A stretch of DNA of 64,000 nt from Amaranthus tricolor. Its lineage: Eukaryota > Streptophyta > Magnoliopsida > Caryophyllales > Amaranthaceae. The position numbers and the translations under genes were made by a program. The stretch spans positions 22,999,305 through 23,063,304 of the forward strand of contig NC_080055.1 in assembly GCF_026212465.1 (NCBI RefSeq), given 5' to 3'. Of this stretch, positions 1 through 13,086 are shown piece after piece. The stretch's first letter is position 1, and each line of letters starts with the position of its first letter. The notes beneath the pieces were generated by a model. That model had not been told where the DNA came from, did no database searches, and saw nothing but the letters and a program-made list of their open reading frames with translations.

Positions 1-201
1 TACCTAAATAATTGGACCTGTTTTGTTTAATATTATCTCAATACGAAACAAAATACATGCCAAAATAAGCTTGATCATGTCTTGGACTTGTATCTGGATC
101 CGTAAGATCCGTGGGTACGGACCTGGATCCTTAAAATTTAGACTTGGGTCCTTATGAAACGAATACGAACTTAGTCCAGGTTCGACCCGTTGCCATCCCT
201 A
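1..201. mobile_element. right end of an hAT-like element (GGATCC/GGGTCC-rich family)
   Basis: The first 201 bases are rich in GGATCC, GGGTCC and GGACCTGG words and end in TTGCCATCCCTA, the inverse of TAGGGATGGCAA, a terminal repeat common in plant hAT elements. The same terminus and internal style occur in the complete element at 40689-41470. The left end lies outside the window, so length and target duplication cannot be checked. Confidence 0.55.
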
Positions 202-1580
202 TGTAGTACGCAAGATTGTCACACGCTACTTCAAAAGCAAATATATGAATGTGATACGATTGGGAGCCATATGATTTTTGATGAATGGTATACTCTAATA
301 GGTATATTTTTTGCTAATTCCTTATTTTTCATTAGGAATATTTATTTTCATTTTTAAAAGATCTATAGCCAAATGCTCGTCTTGCGTATTTTTTAAAATG
401 TAGATTTACTTATTGTGTTGTCTAAACTCAAATTCATCCACATGTATGTTAATTTGTGCCAACGTCTAACATACCTTGTATTTTAGCATGAAATTCAATC
501 CTTCAAGTGATATATCATGTGTGCTATAATATTCAATATATTACATAATCTCACTCATTTTGCAATAATTGATCAAAAAGCTCTGATTGAAAACTGAAAT
601 GTCACGAGTTAGCGGAACAAAGGATTATGCGGCTATTGTGTAGCTTAGCTAAGAAATTGAAATTTTTTATGCCCTTAGTATGTCTATGCAACACAACATT
701 TGTTGTCTATATGCACATTTTAAAAAAATGGTCAATAGATAATTTGTTGCAATTCGTTGCTTTTTGAGGGAGTGAACGATAATGCAGTAGATAATTTTCA
801 AGAATTTATTTCTTTGCGCTAGATACTTTTCATTGGAAATAATCTAATTCACCGCCGTAGGTAATTTCATGGATAATATTAAATTCATTAACTAGATAGC
901 TTTCATTGGCAACATTAAATTCATTGCACTCAGTTATTGCACAAAATTATCAATTTTAGGCAACAAATAATTTGAAACTATGGCGTGCATGTTGAAAAGT
1001 TTCATGACAAGTTGATGGAAATATTACTTCTTTAGAAGTTCTACTGGTATTAAAACATAGGTTTATATTACCTCTTTGGAGTTTTACGATTCTACAATGT
1101 TAAACAACCTCAACACAATTGTTATTTGTTCGAATGTGGTTAATAGTAAACTTAAACTCAATTATTAATTTTTGGCTTTATTTTAACATAAAAATGCTGA
1201 TGTTTACGCTTAGATGGTATTTTATAGTTTTAATTTATTTTTAAAAAATATATTGTTAAACACACATTGTGATTATACATCTGCGATTGTTTACTCTTTA
1301 ACATATTCCAAATTAAATTTGTGTTAATAACTCGTTTTGTATAAGTCCGTCATACCTAAAGATGAACTTATACAATGGATCATGGACCCGATCGAAATCC
1401 GTCGATTCAATTCTGTTTTGATGGGTCGAGACCCTAATTTTTTGGACCCAGTCGGATCTGAATCCATTTAAATTTGATGGATTTGAGTCCAAATCACATA
1501 AAATATCCAGACCTAGATTTGTGGATCCTTAAGATATGCTTTTTAGAATAAATATTTTAATTCTAATACAATAATACTAG
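202..1580. other. intergenic, AT-rich, no gene seen
   Basis: No open frame with recognisable similarity was found on either strand. Positions about 1376-1530 again carry GGACCC/GGATCC-rich text like the hAT family at the window start, probably an internal or degraded relic. The remainder is AT-rich DNA without visible structure. Confidence 0.5.
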
Positions 1581-1832
1581 TCAGCTCCTCATGGATGAGA
1601 CCATCTCATCATGAGACATACCCATATAATTTGCCCATTTCTTAATTGATCATTGTAAGTGATCAATTTAAGGTTATAATTATTACTTTAAGACTGAAAA
1701 ACGTAATCAGTTTAATATTATTAGGGTCACTTTAAGGTTATAAGTGATTACTTTAAGACGATAAATGTACATTGGGCCAACCCAATAGAGATGATCTCAC
1801 CATGAGACCATCTCATTTAAGAATTTGTGAAT
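1581..1832. mobile_element. MITE of the GAGACCGTCTCA-like family
   Basis: The two ends are inverted versions of one another: ATGAGACCATCTCATCATGA near 1592 and the TCTCACCATGAGACCATCTC stretch near 1795-1815. The interior has repeats of the form 'AAGGTTATAAGTGATTACTTTAA'. Related text recurs near 32180-32830, 32945-33000, 35130-35300, 43270-43510, 45340-45450 and 59530-59590. It lies just upstream of the TSR1 5'UTR. Confidence 0.5.
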
Positions 1833-1839
1833 ACTTAAA

Positions 1840-2667
1840 GGTTAAACTCCTCCAAGCCCTAAGTGTCCAACTCTTCATTCTTTGTCTTTCATTTAATTTA
1901 TCTCGCAGCCGCAACTTCCTTCTTTGTTCTCCGGCTTCTCTCTCATTTCCTCTCAATTACCACCGGCTGTAATACCTAAAGGCTAAACTCCGACTTCTCT
2001 CACAAATTGTTCTCACCACCATCCATAGCTGTACTGTTGCACCTCCTACTTCCTACTGCTCACGGTACTTTTTTTTTTTTTTTTTTGGTTATTGATGCAT
2101 CTTTATTCCTTGTCTAGATGAGTCAAAACATGGATTAATTTTTGTTAGTATTAGGTTGAAATTGTTCTTTTCCTGCATCTTCATTTCCTGCCTGCATCTT
2201 CATGATTTTGTTAAATTTTTGTTATTGATAATCGATGCATCTTCATTTCCTGCCTGCTCTGTTCTTTTATTCTTCATTCCAAACATATGAGACATATGAG
2301 GTTGAGACAGCTTATTCTTTTATTCATCATTTATATTGTTGAAGTTATTCTTTTATTCTTCATTTATTGTTTAGACAAATGAGAGTTGAGACAATATGTT
2401 ATTTAAACTTTGGTTCCATCATGTAGCTTTTTTGAGTTAAATGAAATTTCAATTTCAATACTTAATGCCTGGTTCATTAACCAGGGTATTATTTGTTTGC
2501 TCATCCAATTTATGATGCCTGTGCATGTGGAATTTCTTTGTCCCTAAAAAATTCTGTCTGACCTGAATGAGTTATATTTTTCCAATGTGGTTCTTTGAAT
2601 AAAGAAAATCCTGATCATCTATTATTTCTGATCATCATCTGTCGTTTGTAGTTTGTAAGCAGCAGCT
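1840..2667 (+). promoter_or_regulatory. TSR1 5' region with probable 5'UTR intron
   Basis: A CT-rich stretch (about 1848-2060) with a telo-box-like AAGCCCTAA near 1854 fits the leader of a ribosome-biogenesis gene. A good donor CACG|GTACTT at 2064/2065 is followed by a T-rich run, and several CAG acceptors stand just before the ATG at 2668 (GTAAGCAGCAGCT). This suggests a 5'UTR intron of about 0.6 kb. The transcription start itself is not visible. Confidence 0.45.
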
Positions 2668-5600
2668 ATGGGAGGTTCTCGAGCTCAAGTTAACAAACCC
2701 CATAAGACCCGTTTTGCTTCTAAATCATCTCGAAACATTCATAAAACACCGTTAAAAGGTTTGCTTTATTCTCGATTTTCCTCTTTTTGTGTCGCTTTTT
2801 GTTGATTATTATTTATCGATTTTTCAATTTTATCTTGCTGTTAGAATTTTCTATTGAATTTTATTGTTGGTTTAAATTTTTGATGAATTAGAAAAGCATC
2901 AGAATGCAAAATCAGACCGAAATTTAAGCAAAGGAGCCCGTTCTGCTCGAATTCAGCGTAATAATATGGTAATTGTTCTGTATTATTAAAAACAATGAAC
3001 TTTTTGGTGATAATAGATGTTTATTTGCATTGCCTACTTGCTAAATTGCTGAAATTTGATTTTTTTTTGGTCTATATAGATACGGGATCAGAAAAGGACA
3101 GCCGCCCTGAATGAAAAACGAGCATTAAGTGGATCAACAAGTCCACCTCGTGTTATTGTGAGTACCTTGTTGCTAATTATGAACCTTTGTGATTGATTAG
3201 TAAATAAGGTATAGTTTTAAAATCTTTACTAATCAATTAAACAAATCTGATAATAAACATATTACATGATATGCTAAAAAATATTTGCTTGATTAAAACA
3301 TGAAAAGAGCGAAAATGTTTTTATTGTAAAGTTGACATTGTGACATAATTGTTTTTTCATTAGTATATTGTATAGATTGAATATGCAAGTAGATAGTTGA
3401 CCCGTTAGTGGTGGAGTTTCTAGTGGGTGAAGGCCAACAACTACCCCAAAAAAAAGTGGAAATGAAAATTTTGTGATCTCACTGTCATTATGTTAACAAA
3501 ACTATACGCTTTAGTTTGTGATCTCACTGTCAACTGTTCAAATCCCCTCATCTAAAACTTTTTGTGATGTTGATATGAAAATTTTCAGCCCTTCATATAT
3601 CTAGTCGTGGCTTTGCCCATATTGTTAGTATTTGGTATTAAGGCTTTGGTATTGTTGTTGTGTTGGTGCAAGTTAAAATGATTTATCGTAGTAGCTTATT
3701 GATTATTTTACTGGTTTTAGGTGTTATTTGGATTGTCTGCTCATGTTGACTTGGATTCTATCGAAAGAGACTTGTTGAAATTGTTACCATCAAAATGTAG
3801 TAATGAGGAGTTTCCTACTGTTGTGTCTTCGGAATACAAGATGAGAGCCACGGTATGCTTTTGTTTCCCAGATTGATGATTGGAGTGTTTGCTTACTGTT
3901 TGTTTTTGTTGATCTGTTGGAGTAAAACAAGGATTTGATGTTTATCTTAGCATGGTTAATCTTATGTTTTATGTTTGTGCCTGATGTCGAACAGGTTATG
4001 AGTTATTTTTCTATTTATCTATTTGTTTATTTAACTTTGATATATTATCCATTAATGTAGTAGCTATTGCTTCCTTAATGGCTCACATTGTGAATCTTGA
4101 TAACGGAAATTTCTCAATGTGTGTCATGGACATGCCTGTAATGTGATTGTCTATGAGTCTATCTTCTTAAATTGTAATGTGAAAGTCTATTCCTTACTTT
4201 TGAAAGACACGAAGCACCCTGAGGTGCTTAAGGTTCCCCGAGCCTAGACGCCCAATAACTAGAAATGAAATAAACTTAACCTCTCACGCAAAAAACCTAG
4301 AAACATCATTGAAGAAGAGAAAGAAAAAAAGAATATCAATAAAAAAGGAAAACATTATTGGTGGATGGCCTCATTAAATGGGCTTCAACCGAGGCCAAGA
4401 CTAAAAGGCGCTCTGAGGTGTTTGCCTTAAGGATTCGCCTAGCCTAACCCTATAGAGGCACTCTATCCATCATATATCCAAGGTGCTCACCATAGGCGGA
4501 TTTTTAAAAAAGTAAAGATTGTTCATATCAAAATTTCCAAATTATTGCTGCAATGAGCTTAAAAAGTGGCGTTTCGCTTTTATTATTTGTTGCGTCTTTC
4601 CTTTGGTTGTAAAAGTTTTCCTTATACTATATGATTTTTAAATTATAGGTGATGAAGGCTCCTCATGGTGATCTATCCTCATGCATGGATATGGCCAAGG
4701 TACTCTCTCTTATAAGTTTTGTAATGCATCAGAATCTTAAAAATCGCAAGCGATTTCTTATTCATGTGAAATTGTGTGCAATAGGTTGCAGATTTGATTG
4801 CATTTGTTGCATCAGCAAGTTGTGAACATGAGTCATCGGATTATATCGATTCCTTTGGAGCACAATGCCTTTCCGTGTTCAAAGCCATAGGCTTACCAAG
4901 CAGCGTGGTCTTGATCCGTGTAAGGAGAGTTTTTTATATGGTCTATAGACACTGATTCAGAATTTGTTTGTTTGCAATATTTCAAAATTATTATTATTAT
5001 TATTATTTTGGATCCAGGACCTGCCTAATGACTTGAAAGGGAGAAACGAATCCAAGAAATATTGTATTTCTGGTCTTGCTTCTGAATTCCCCGAGAATTG
5101 TAAATTTTATCCTGCTGAAACAAAGGATGATATCCACAAGGTACATTCCGCAAGCTGATGTGTATTTTTACTTTCGACTTGGAATTTGCTGTGAGATCAA
5201 GATTTGAATTTACATGTACTGAATTTTCTTTTCCCATTCCAGTAGTATCACCTCACTCAGTTATCATTTTTTGTTGATGCAGTTCTTGTACCTTTTGAAA
5301 GAGCAAAGGTTTAAAACTCCTCATTGGAGGAGCCAACGAGCTTACATTACTTCTCAAAAGGTTTTATTTTCAGATTTCTCTTTTTTGTATGTTAGTTGCT
5401 GCATTTTTGTAATTTAGTAATCATTTGATGTTCTGTTTTACGATTAAACATGTTTCTTGATGACAAATAAATGTTTCAAGTCATCTATCTATCCTTTGAT
5501 TTATTTAAAGTGATCTAGAATCGTAAAGTAGGGCATTTTTCCAAATGAGCAAAAGAAATGTCAAATGATATTTTGATTATAATGCACTTGTTCAAAAGCT

Positions 5601-8600
5601 ACCAGATCGTGTTGCTTTGTTCTGTTGTTAAATGAATGCTCATTTTCTGTGTTCCGTCTCCTTTAACTATCTGCAGCTTGAGATGCTTGATCACGATCCC
5701 GTTTCTGGAAAGTGCACTCTCTCTGTTACTGGTTATATTCGCTCTCGTAATCTCTCAGTGAACCAGCTGGTAATTTTAAAACTTTTGTGCCAAATGACTC
5801 ATTTTTTAAGAATTTGGTTTCTTATTTGAAGCATGAAATACTTGTTATGATTTTCTGTTCAACTAGGTTCATGTCTCTGGAGCAGGTGATTATCAACTGA
5901 GCAAAATTGATATTTTGAGTGACCCATATATTTTAAATCCTAGGAAAGGGAAGGACACAATGGATGCTGATGATGTGCCGGATCTGCAGGTGGTTATGCT
6001 TTGTAATTTTCTAATTCTATATGGATACATTTGCTCTTGCGTAGGAAAGTCATATTACTCTTATATTAAAATCATTAATAAATAGTTTAGTAAATCATGT
6101 TCATTTTATTTAAGTAAGTTTGTATATTGTGTTTGCAATAAAACGAGAAGGTTGCGGACACCCAACCCCCTTACTCTATCTTGTGCAAGCCATTTTAGCA
6201 GCATCATTGGGTCCAAGTAGTTTTGGTGTTGTGTCGGTTCTGTATGAGGGTTGATTTCAAAATATTTATTAAATGCGCACTGATGCAATTTCCTATTGTG
6301 TGTAGCATCTTCTAAATGTTTGAACCTTGTTTCTTCAACATTATATCACGAAAGTAGAGCTGAACTAGAACTTAGAAGAGGTTTTACAAACTCTTTGTTT
6401 CATCTTCTAAGAAATTTGGTCATAATGTCATTTCATTTCGCGTTGTTTAATTTTTCTGCCAAGGAAGTGCAGTTCAAAAATGCTATCATGTCTCATTCAC
6501 TATAACGGAGAATGCGAAACCTGTTAGCCTTGTTACAACCAAAAGTTAAACGGTGATTTGAGAATCTCTATTAACTAATTATCTTTTTTCCTTCACCTTT
6601 TCAGTGAAGCTTGCTAATCTTGTTTACACGCGTTGATGTTTAGACCTTTTTAGTTTTTCGATATGCTCACTACGAACTCTCTTCAATCATTGTAGGTGAT
6701 CAGCTCTTTATTGCCTGATATGTCAAAGCAAGAGCCATTGCATGTTGAAAATGTTCCTGATCCTCTTGCGGGAGAACAGGTTGGTGATTACACTCTTGAT
6801 CGTCTCTTTGCTCTCTCCCCCGTTTGTGTACAATGTGTAACCTGTTGAATAGGTTTCTCTCGTTTTATTAAAACTAAAGTCTGAAAATTTTGGTTTTAAA
6901 AACTGGCAATCTTGAAGAATTTAGTTGTTTTCTTGTAATTTGTCTGATGTTAGAATATATATATATTTTTTTTTGTGTGACTCATTGGCGTTAATAGCCT
7001 AATTGATTGGATTATGATTGCCCCTTTCAAAGTTGAAGACATAGGTTCGTTGAAGCCTGATAGATGTGGTTTATTCAATTTTCATATTGGTTATTTATTG
7101 TTGATGTGAGTGTTCATGAGCTCGAAAGATCCATTCTTTCCATGTTGAGATATAGATACTAGGAATTTTTTAATTTGTTGACACTTTTCTTGGCTCTATT
7201 AGTTAACAATGCAAGATACACATGCATAATTTATGTGAGATCTATATTTATGTGTACTGTGGCAGTTTAGCATGCTATTTGCCCTTCGGTTGCTGCATCA
7301 ACTGTTTGTACCTAGAGATACAATTGTTCATTCTAGTTTTGAGTTTGTTTTGGCATTTCGGCTTCATGATTTTGTATCTTCTATTAGACGTGGCCAACGG
7401 AGGCAGAAATGGCAGAGGCAGAGGAAAATTTGAAGCAAAAGAAATTGAAGAGGAGGAAACTTCCACATGGTACTTCTGAATATCAGGTTTGTCTAAATTT
7501 TTTGTAGTTTTGTTTTTCTTTTCTCTATCATATTCCCTAGAATGTTTTTTTTTTTAGATTTGGTAATAATCTTTTTTGCTTTTAACACATTTTGATTCTT
7601 CAGGCTGCTTGGATTTTGGATGAATGTGAGGATGATGTTGGAAGCAGTGATGAGTCAAATGATGGCATGGTCTTGGATGAGGTTGAAAATGGGGTTGCTT
7701 CTAATGAGGTTTCTAAGGATTTTGATTTCAATGAAGATGAAGGTTCTGTGGATTTAGGACAATCTGATGGAGAAACAGAGGCTGATTCAGTGATGGTGGT
7801 GAGTATAGCCGGCATCGATAGTCGAGTAGTCTTTATGTAGACTTGGGTGGCTTGTGTACATTTTTGCATGTCTAGCTGTTTAAATGCTTTGTCTGTACAA
7901 AGTACTTTGTTCCTTGAATTTGCCAACGTGTGATGTTGCATATCACTTGTGACTTGTGTTCTCTTGTTGGACTTGGGCTTCCAAGTATCTATTTCAGCTG
8001 TTAGATCCAAAATTCCCATGTTTTTTTTGCCTAAATGAAGGCTGTGATGTCCATAACCCATGTCACATTTATGAGGATTTATGTGGTTATAATTAGAGAG
8101 AATTTTAAAAGTTTAATAAAATAGGCGATAAGTAAAATATAAGATCAAAACTAATTTTTCTATTCCCGTATTGTATGCTTTGGTTTTCGCTACTCATGTT
8201 TCCCAACACTTGCTCATCATTGTCAAGAAATTGATTCCATGGAAATGTTCTCCGCCAAAACCAAACACCCCATTGGTTAACTTGCTTTGTCCTGACTAGA
8301 ATAGAGAACACCCCTCTCTCTATAAGGAAGAAATTCATTTGTTTGAATTTTAAAAATGGAAAACACTGCCACAAGGATTATTATAAGTTCCAAAATGTTG
8401 TGTTTCATGCCTAGCTTTTGGCTGGCCAGCTCAACAGGGGTTGTGGCATTTTTATGCAATCTATTTTATTGTGGGAAGTTGTTTTTTATTTGTTAATTAA
8501 TATTTTCTGCTTATAATTGTTTCCGCCTTTTCACTTGTTTTTATATACTTATTCTTGTCTTATTGGTTTTCTGAAAACCATACTCATTTTCTTTATAGGA

Positions 8601-11600
8601 TGGAGAAATGACTAGGGATCAAATAGAAGATGAGATTAGAAGATTAAAAGATGCTCATGCAGAAGATGAGGGTAATTTTAATTATAGCTACAAATATTTT
8701 CTCTATTTAGGCCCAAAGTATATATTATCTTTTGGTTTATATAAATAAACTTTTTAGAATTTAAAATCATGCTTATATAGTTGTGAACGAATTGGGTGGG
8801 CATGTTGATATAATACCAATCTTTTCCCCCACTTAAGAGTTCAAAATTACTTTTCTTAAATATTTTTAAGATGTGACATTTTTATTAATTTCACAACAAT
8901 GCCAATGCCTCAATTTCAATAATACGGGTTTGACTACTTCAACCAAAACAAATGAGTGCTGGAAATTGTCGCTAACAATGATTATTTGGTCCCATTTGAT
9001 ACCTTACCATTTCTTTTACTTGTACCTGGCCAAGTACAATTTTACACACATTAAGATAGTGGCAAAAAGGATGACTTGTTCCATTATCTCCTTTGTTTAT
9101 GATGACATTAAAATGATGAGGATTTAAGAAAGAAATTAAAGTTTATAAGTGAAAAACGTCATTAGTTTTGTTTTGTATTAGGGAAAAGGATATAATGTTT
9201 TAATATTGCTTTTGTTTATAAAGACATTAGGAGCAAATGGTGGGGCTTATAAATAAAATAACATAATTAATAAGTGTTTTTTCCCTTAAAAAGGGATGAG
9301 TGTAATTAATAGAAAAATGTCTTAAAAGAAAAATGGTGCAAGTAAAACCTTAAGAGAAAATACTAATAATTACATTAGCCCAAACTACTTTTATTGTTTC
9401 AAACATGTTGTAATAAACATTCTGCTTTATACCCACTAACTTTTCTGTGTAGATTCACTGGAATGTATTGTTTCTCTATAAAACATTTGATTTTAATTAT
9501 GTTGGCCTTGAGTTTTGTGATTTATGACATGGTTAGAAGGTTATATATCTCGAATATAATTGATGTATAGCTGTTTTTAGATTTTTTTACTTAAGAAATA
9601 ATATGCCTTTTAGAGTGGCTGATGCTTTAATATAGGTTGTATTTGGCTAGATGAATTCCATTATATATATAGTGCCTTATGGATTACTTGTATTAATAAA
9701 AGAATTCAAATTTTCAGAATATCCAGATGAAGTTGATACTCCGTTAGATGTGCCAGCTAGAAAGCGTTTTGCCAAGTACAGAGGCCTGAAGTCCTTTCGA
9801 ACTTCTTCTTGGGATCCTAAGGTGAGACTTCTGTAACTCTTAAAATGGGTAGTACTCATAGTGTCCTCGTTGGAGGCTTGAATAACCTTTCTACCTCTCT
9901 CTCCGAGTAGGAATCTTTGCCACCAGATTATGCTAGAATATTTGCCTTCGATAATTTTGCAAGAACTAGAAAACATGTGCTCGCAAAAGCCTTGGAACGG
10001 GACGAGAGTAAGGATGACTCTGTATCAGCTGGAAAATATGCAAGGCTTTATATCAAAGAAGTGCCACATGATGTTGCTTCAAATTTATGTTTGCACGCCA
10101 AAAAATTACCCATAATAACATGTGGACTCTTGCAACATGAGTCAAAGATGTCCGTCCTTCACTTTAGGTATTTAGTTCTCATGAATTCTTTGTTTTCTAT
10201 GATAATATTGCTGATTTGAGGCTAATATATAGTCATTTAATTTCGTCATGAACAGGATTAAAAAGCATGACAGTTACCATGAACCAATCAAAGGAAAAGA
10301 GGAACTTATATTTCATGTTGGCTTTCGTCAGTTTGTTGCGAGGCAAGTATAATTAGAAAATAGTTGCATAATTTTTTATTGTTCAATTGTGAACTTGTCA
10401 TGATATTGAGGGTATTTGCTTGCTATATGAAGGCCAATATATTCAAGTGATAACACTGATACAGACAAGCACAAGATGGAGAGGTTCCTCCATGCAGGAC
10501 GTTTTTCTGTTGCTTCGATATATGCGCCGATATCCTTTCCACCACTTTATGTGGTTGCGATGAAAAAAGCTGTTGACATAGACGCACCTGCTTTGGCTGC
10601 TGTTGGTAGTTTGATAAGCGTTGATCCAGATAGGATAATTCTGAAGAAAATTATTTTAACCGGGTATATTTCTTCACTTTACTTTCAGATATCACTAGTA
10701 TACAGTTTACAAGAAATGGTCAATTGGAAACAATCTCTCAGTTTCTTTGTTGTTACAAGGGTAAGGTTAGGTTGCGTACATATGCGACCCTCTTACCCTA
10801 TAACCATATACGACCCGTTTGGTTGTTGGTTCTAAATGGTGATAAATTGTTAATGGGATGATCCGTGGTGTAAATTTTCATAAAAAGTACAGTGTCGTTT
10901 ACATGGTGATGAAATTTTGATTATAGAAAAGAATTTTTGTTCACAATTTTCTATTACTACCTAATATCACCTCTTCTAATGATAATGTTTTGGAATTATT
11001 TTTTTTTGAGAAAATAAGTGGATTGAAGTAGAAAATCATGATTATCAAACTTGTCAAGATATTTTGCTATTAAGATTACACCAAGTTTGCATTATCATTT
11101 TCACTATTTAGTACCGTTAAATAAACAGATCATTAATGATATTGAAGTAATAAAATTGTTCTCTGACATTTAATATCCAATTTTTTTTATTTATGTAATT
11201 TGGATGTTAATCTCCCCTTTTTATTGAAAGTATTAATGCAAGTATTTTATCAATTCTTCCGTGCTTCTCCTCCCTATCAAAGAATTGTAGCATTTTCATA
11301 GAGTAGTTCAATTGTGGTAAAGTAGTTTAATTGTGGAGCAGTTTTATGTTACTCTAACTTCGAAACACTTTATCATATATATGCAGTTTATGTTACTCTA
11401 ACTTCGAAACACTTATGATTTTAATAAAATGGACTCTATATTCATTTTTACTTTGGTGAATCAAAAAGTCTGCTTACGAGGGTACATTTAAGCTTTTAAA
11501 TTCTGAATCTGGTGTTTTGGAGCTAGTTGTTGCATTCAAAATCTTTATTAGAACCTTCTGAGCTTCAGGAAACTGCCCTCTAATGATGTCCCTGTTCTGT

Positions 11601-13086
11601 AAATGTTGATTTATATCTTTGTAAAAGGATGCACTTTCTATGGCTAATGGATGATGTGACCTTGTAGTACTTGGTATTGTACCCTTTTGACTTTGAATAC
11701 TTGTTTTAGGTATGCACATATATTATCTATTTCCTTTTGTAAATGTGTTCGCTTTTTTTAGAATTACGACAACAATTAATTTGAGCTGTTCTATCTGACA
11801 TTGTTTTCACTTTATTTCCACTTGTTTGAATCTTTTTTCATGCAGTTATCCCCAACGAGTTTCAAAAGTTAAAGCAACTGTTAGATATATGTTCCATAGC
11901 CCGGAAGATGTAAGATGGTTCAAGGTATGGGTAGCTTGTTTGTTTAACCGTGAACTGTTCTTTTTCCAATTTGTACTCCTTTTTATGATTGGTGGAGATG
12001 CTCGTGGGACAGGGGGCTCTAAGTGCTCTAAAATCTCATTATTTTTTATATCTACTTGGTTGCTTGGTTGGTTGAGCCATTCAAGTTTTTGTATGCTGCA
12101 GCCTGTAGAAGTGTGGTCTAAATGCGGACGTCGTGGCCGCATAAAGGAGCCTGTTGGTACACATGGTATGTTCCCCCTTATCTGTTCTCATCTGGAACTA
12201 GTGTTTACGTTTCTTTTTTTTTTTTTTTTTTGTATAAATTGATGTTCTTGTTCTTATTTGTTTTACTCATATTTTTTTCTTCACCATTTACTAGGAACAT
12301 TTAAGTGATCACTCTGAGTCTCCTTTCTTAATTAGTATAGTAGATTTCTGTAGTGATGAACCCTAACCTACTGAACTTAGCTTTCATAATGGATATACTA
12401 AAATAGTGCGCAACCACTGAGAGATGATCTTAGAGTTTAATGGACATGTTTAAATGGAAAATGAGTTCGGTTTGCCTAAAAAACATTTTCTGTGGGCTGC
12501 AAAACGCGACTACGTGCTTTTAATAGGCTTTATTTCCATTGGCACAATCTTCCTGTTTTTTTAGCAGGTAAATAACTAAAACAAGCTTCAATCGAGTATT
12601 TTCAAAGAAGAAAAAGAAAAAGAAATAAACCATAAGTGATTATCCATACCCTCCAATTGTCTTTATATTTTTAAAGAAAAAGAAAAAGAAATAATACATG
12701 AGTGATTATCCATTCCCTCCAATTGTCTATATATTTTTAATAAATTAATAGGAGTTAACATGCTGGGCGTACTTTTTCGTGTCTATCATCCCATTTATCA
12801 TATGAATGGGCCGGCTTGACACTGTCCCTCTTGTTTTGATGGCTGACTGGGTTGGGCCTGATGGACAAACCCTTCTATTAACAGCTTGCTGAAACTGTCT
12901 ATTCCGCCATTTTTTGTTAACATTGTCATAGTAGGAGGCCACTAACTTGGTTCCTCTTATATTGCAGGGGCAATGAAATGTCTCTTTAATGGAGTCCTTC
13001 AGCAGCACGACACTGTGTGCATGAGCTTGTTCAAACGTGCTTACCCTAAATGGCCCGAGCACAAATTCCCGCTGTCCAATTGTTGA
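2668..13086 (+). CDS. TSR1: pre-rRNA-processing protein TSR1 homologue (21 exons)
   Basis: Tsr1 is a nucleolar/cytoplasmic GTPase-like factor that accompanies pre-40S particles and blocks premature translation-factor binding. Exons: 2668-2758, 2892-2968, 3080-3157, 3721-3852, 4649-4699, 4785-4919, 5018-5140, 5283-5360, 5677-5769, 5867-5989, 6696-6779, 7388-7486, 7604-7798, 8599-8671, 9718-9821, 9911-10167, 10256-10342, 10433-10663, 11846-11924, 12102-12165, 12968-13086. They join in frame to 2373 nt, 790 aa, close to the size expected for plant TSR1. The N-terminus (residues 1-80) is basic. Residues about 229-305 ([16 protein letters not shown]...[17 protein letters not shown]) match the AARP2CN domain. 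Residues 389-453 are acidic. About 490 to the end match the DUF663/ribosome-biogenesis C-terminal domain ([14 protein letters not shown] core, [27 protein letters not shown]). As in other Tsr1 proteins, no P-loop is seen. Intron 17 has a GC donor. Intron 18 (1.18 kb) and intron 4 hold repeats. Confidence 0.95.
4201..4510. repeat. GC-richer dispersed repeat in TSR1 intron 4
   Basis: This stretch contrasts with its AT-rich intron: it has short words such as GAGGTGCTTAAGG, CCGAGCCTAGACGCC, AAGGCGCTCTGAGG and CGCCTAGCCTAACCC that partly complement each other. A similar style (CGAGGC, AAGGCGTGAAGCGCAAAGGC) appears at 21240-21400 in another intron. The class is unknown to me; a short retroposon or MITE are both possible. 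Confidence 0.35.
10757..11170 (+). mobile_element. SINE-like 3' tail followed by a MITE relic in TSR1 intron 18
   Basis: Positions 10757-10800 (AAGGTTAGGTTGCGTACATA then GCGACCCTCTTACCC) resemble the conserved 3' part of tRNA-derived plant SINEs, but no A/B box head is visible. From about 10809 (CGACCCGTTTGGTTGTTGG) the sequence resembles a dispersed element also seen near 13487-13735 (ending ACCAAACGGGTCATT) and 61640-61970. Both assignments rest on short word matches. Confidence 0.35.
11338..11414. repeat. direct duplication in TSR1 intron 18
   Basis: The phrase TTATGTTACTCTAACTTCGA followed by AACACTT occurs twice, at about 11345 and 11388, separated by a short ATATATATG-type spacer. It is a recent local tandem duplication with no coding consequence. 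Confidence 0.75.
12600..12738. repeat. two-copy tandem repeat of about 68 bp in TSR1 intron 20
   Basis: Two adjacent units each contain AAAGAAAAAGAAAAAGAAAT, then AGTGATTATCCAT, CCCTCCAATTGTCT and TATATTTTTAA. The units differ at only a few positions, which indicates a recent duplication. Confidence 0.75.

Noticed and set aside
3411..3600. tRNA-like text (GTTCAAATCCCC) suggesting a tRNA or SINE head in TSR1 intron 3
   Set aside because: Only a B-box-like word is present. No A-box at the right distance and no cloverleaf could be drawn.
7592..8061. frames on both strands around TSR1 exon 13
   Set aside because: The plus-strand frame is TSR1 exon 13 read into the intron, and the minus-strand frame is its shadow.
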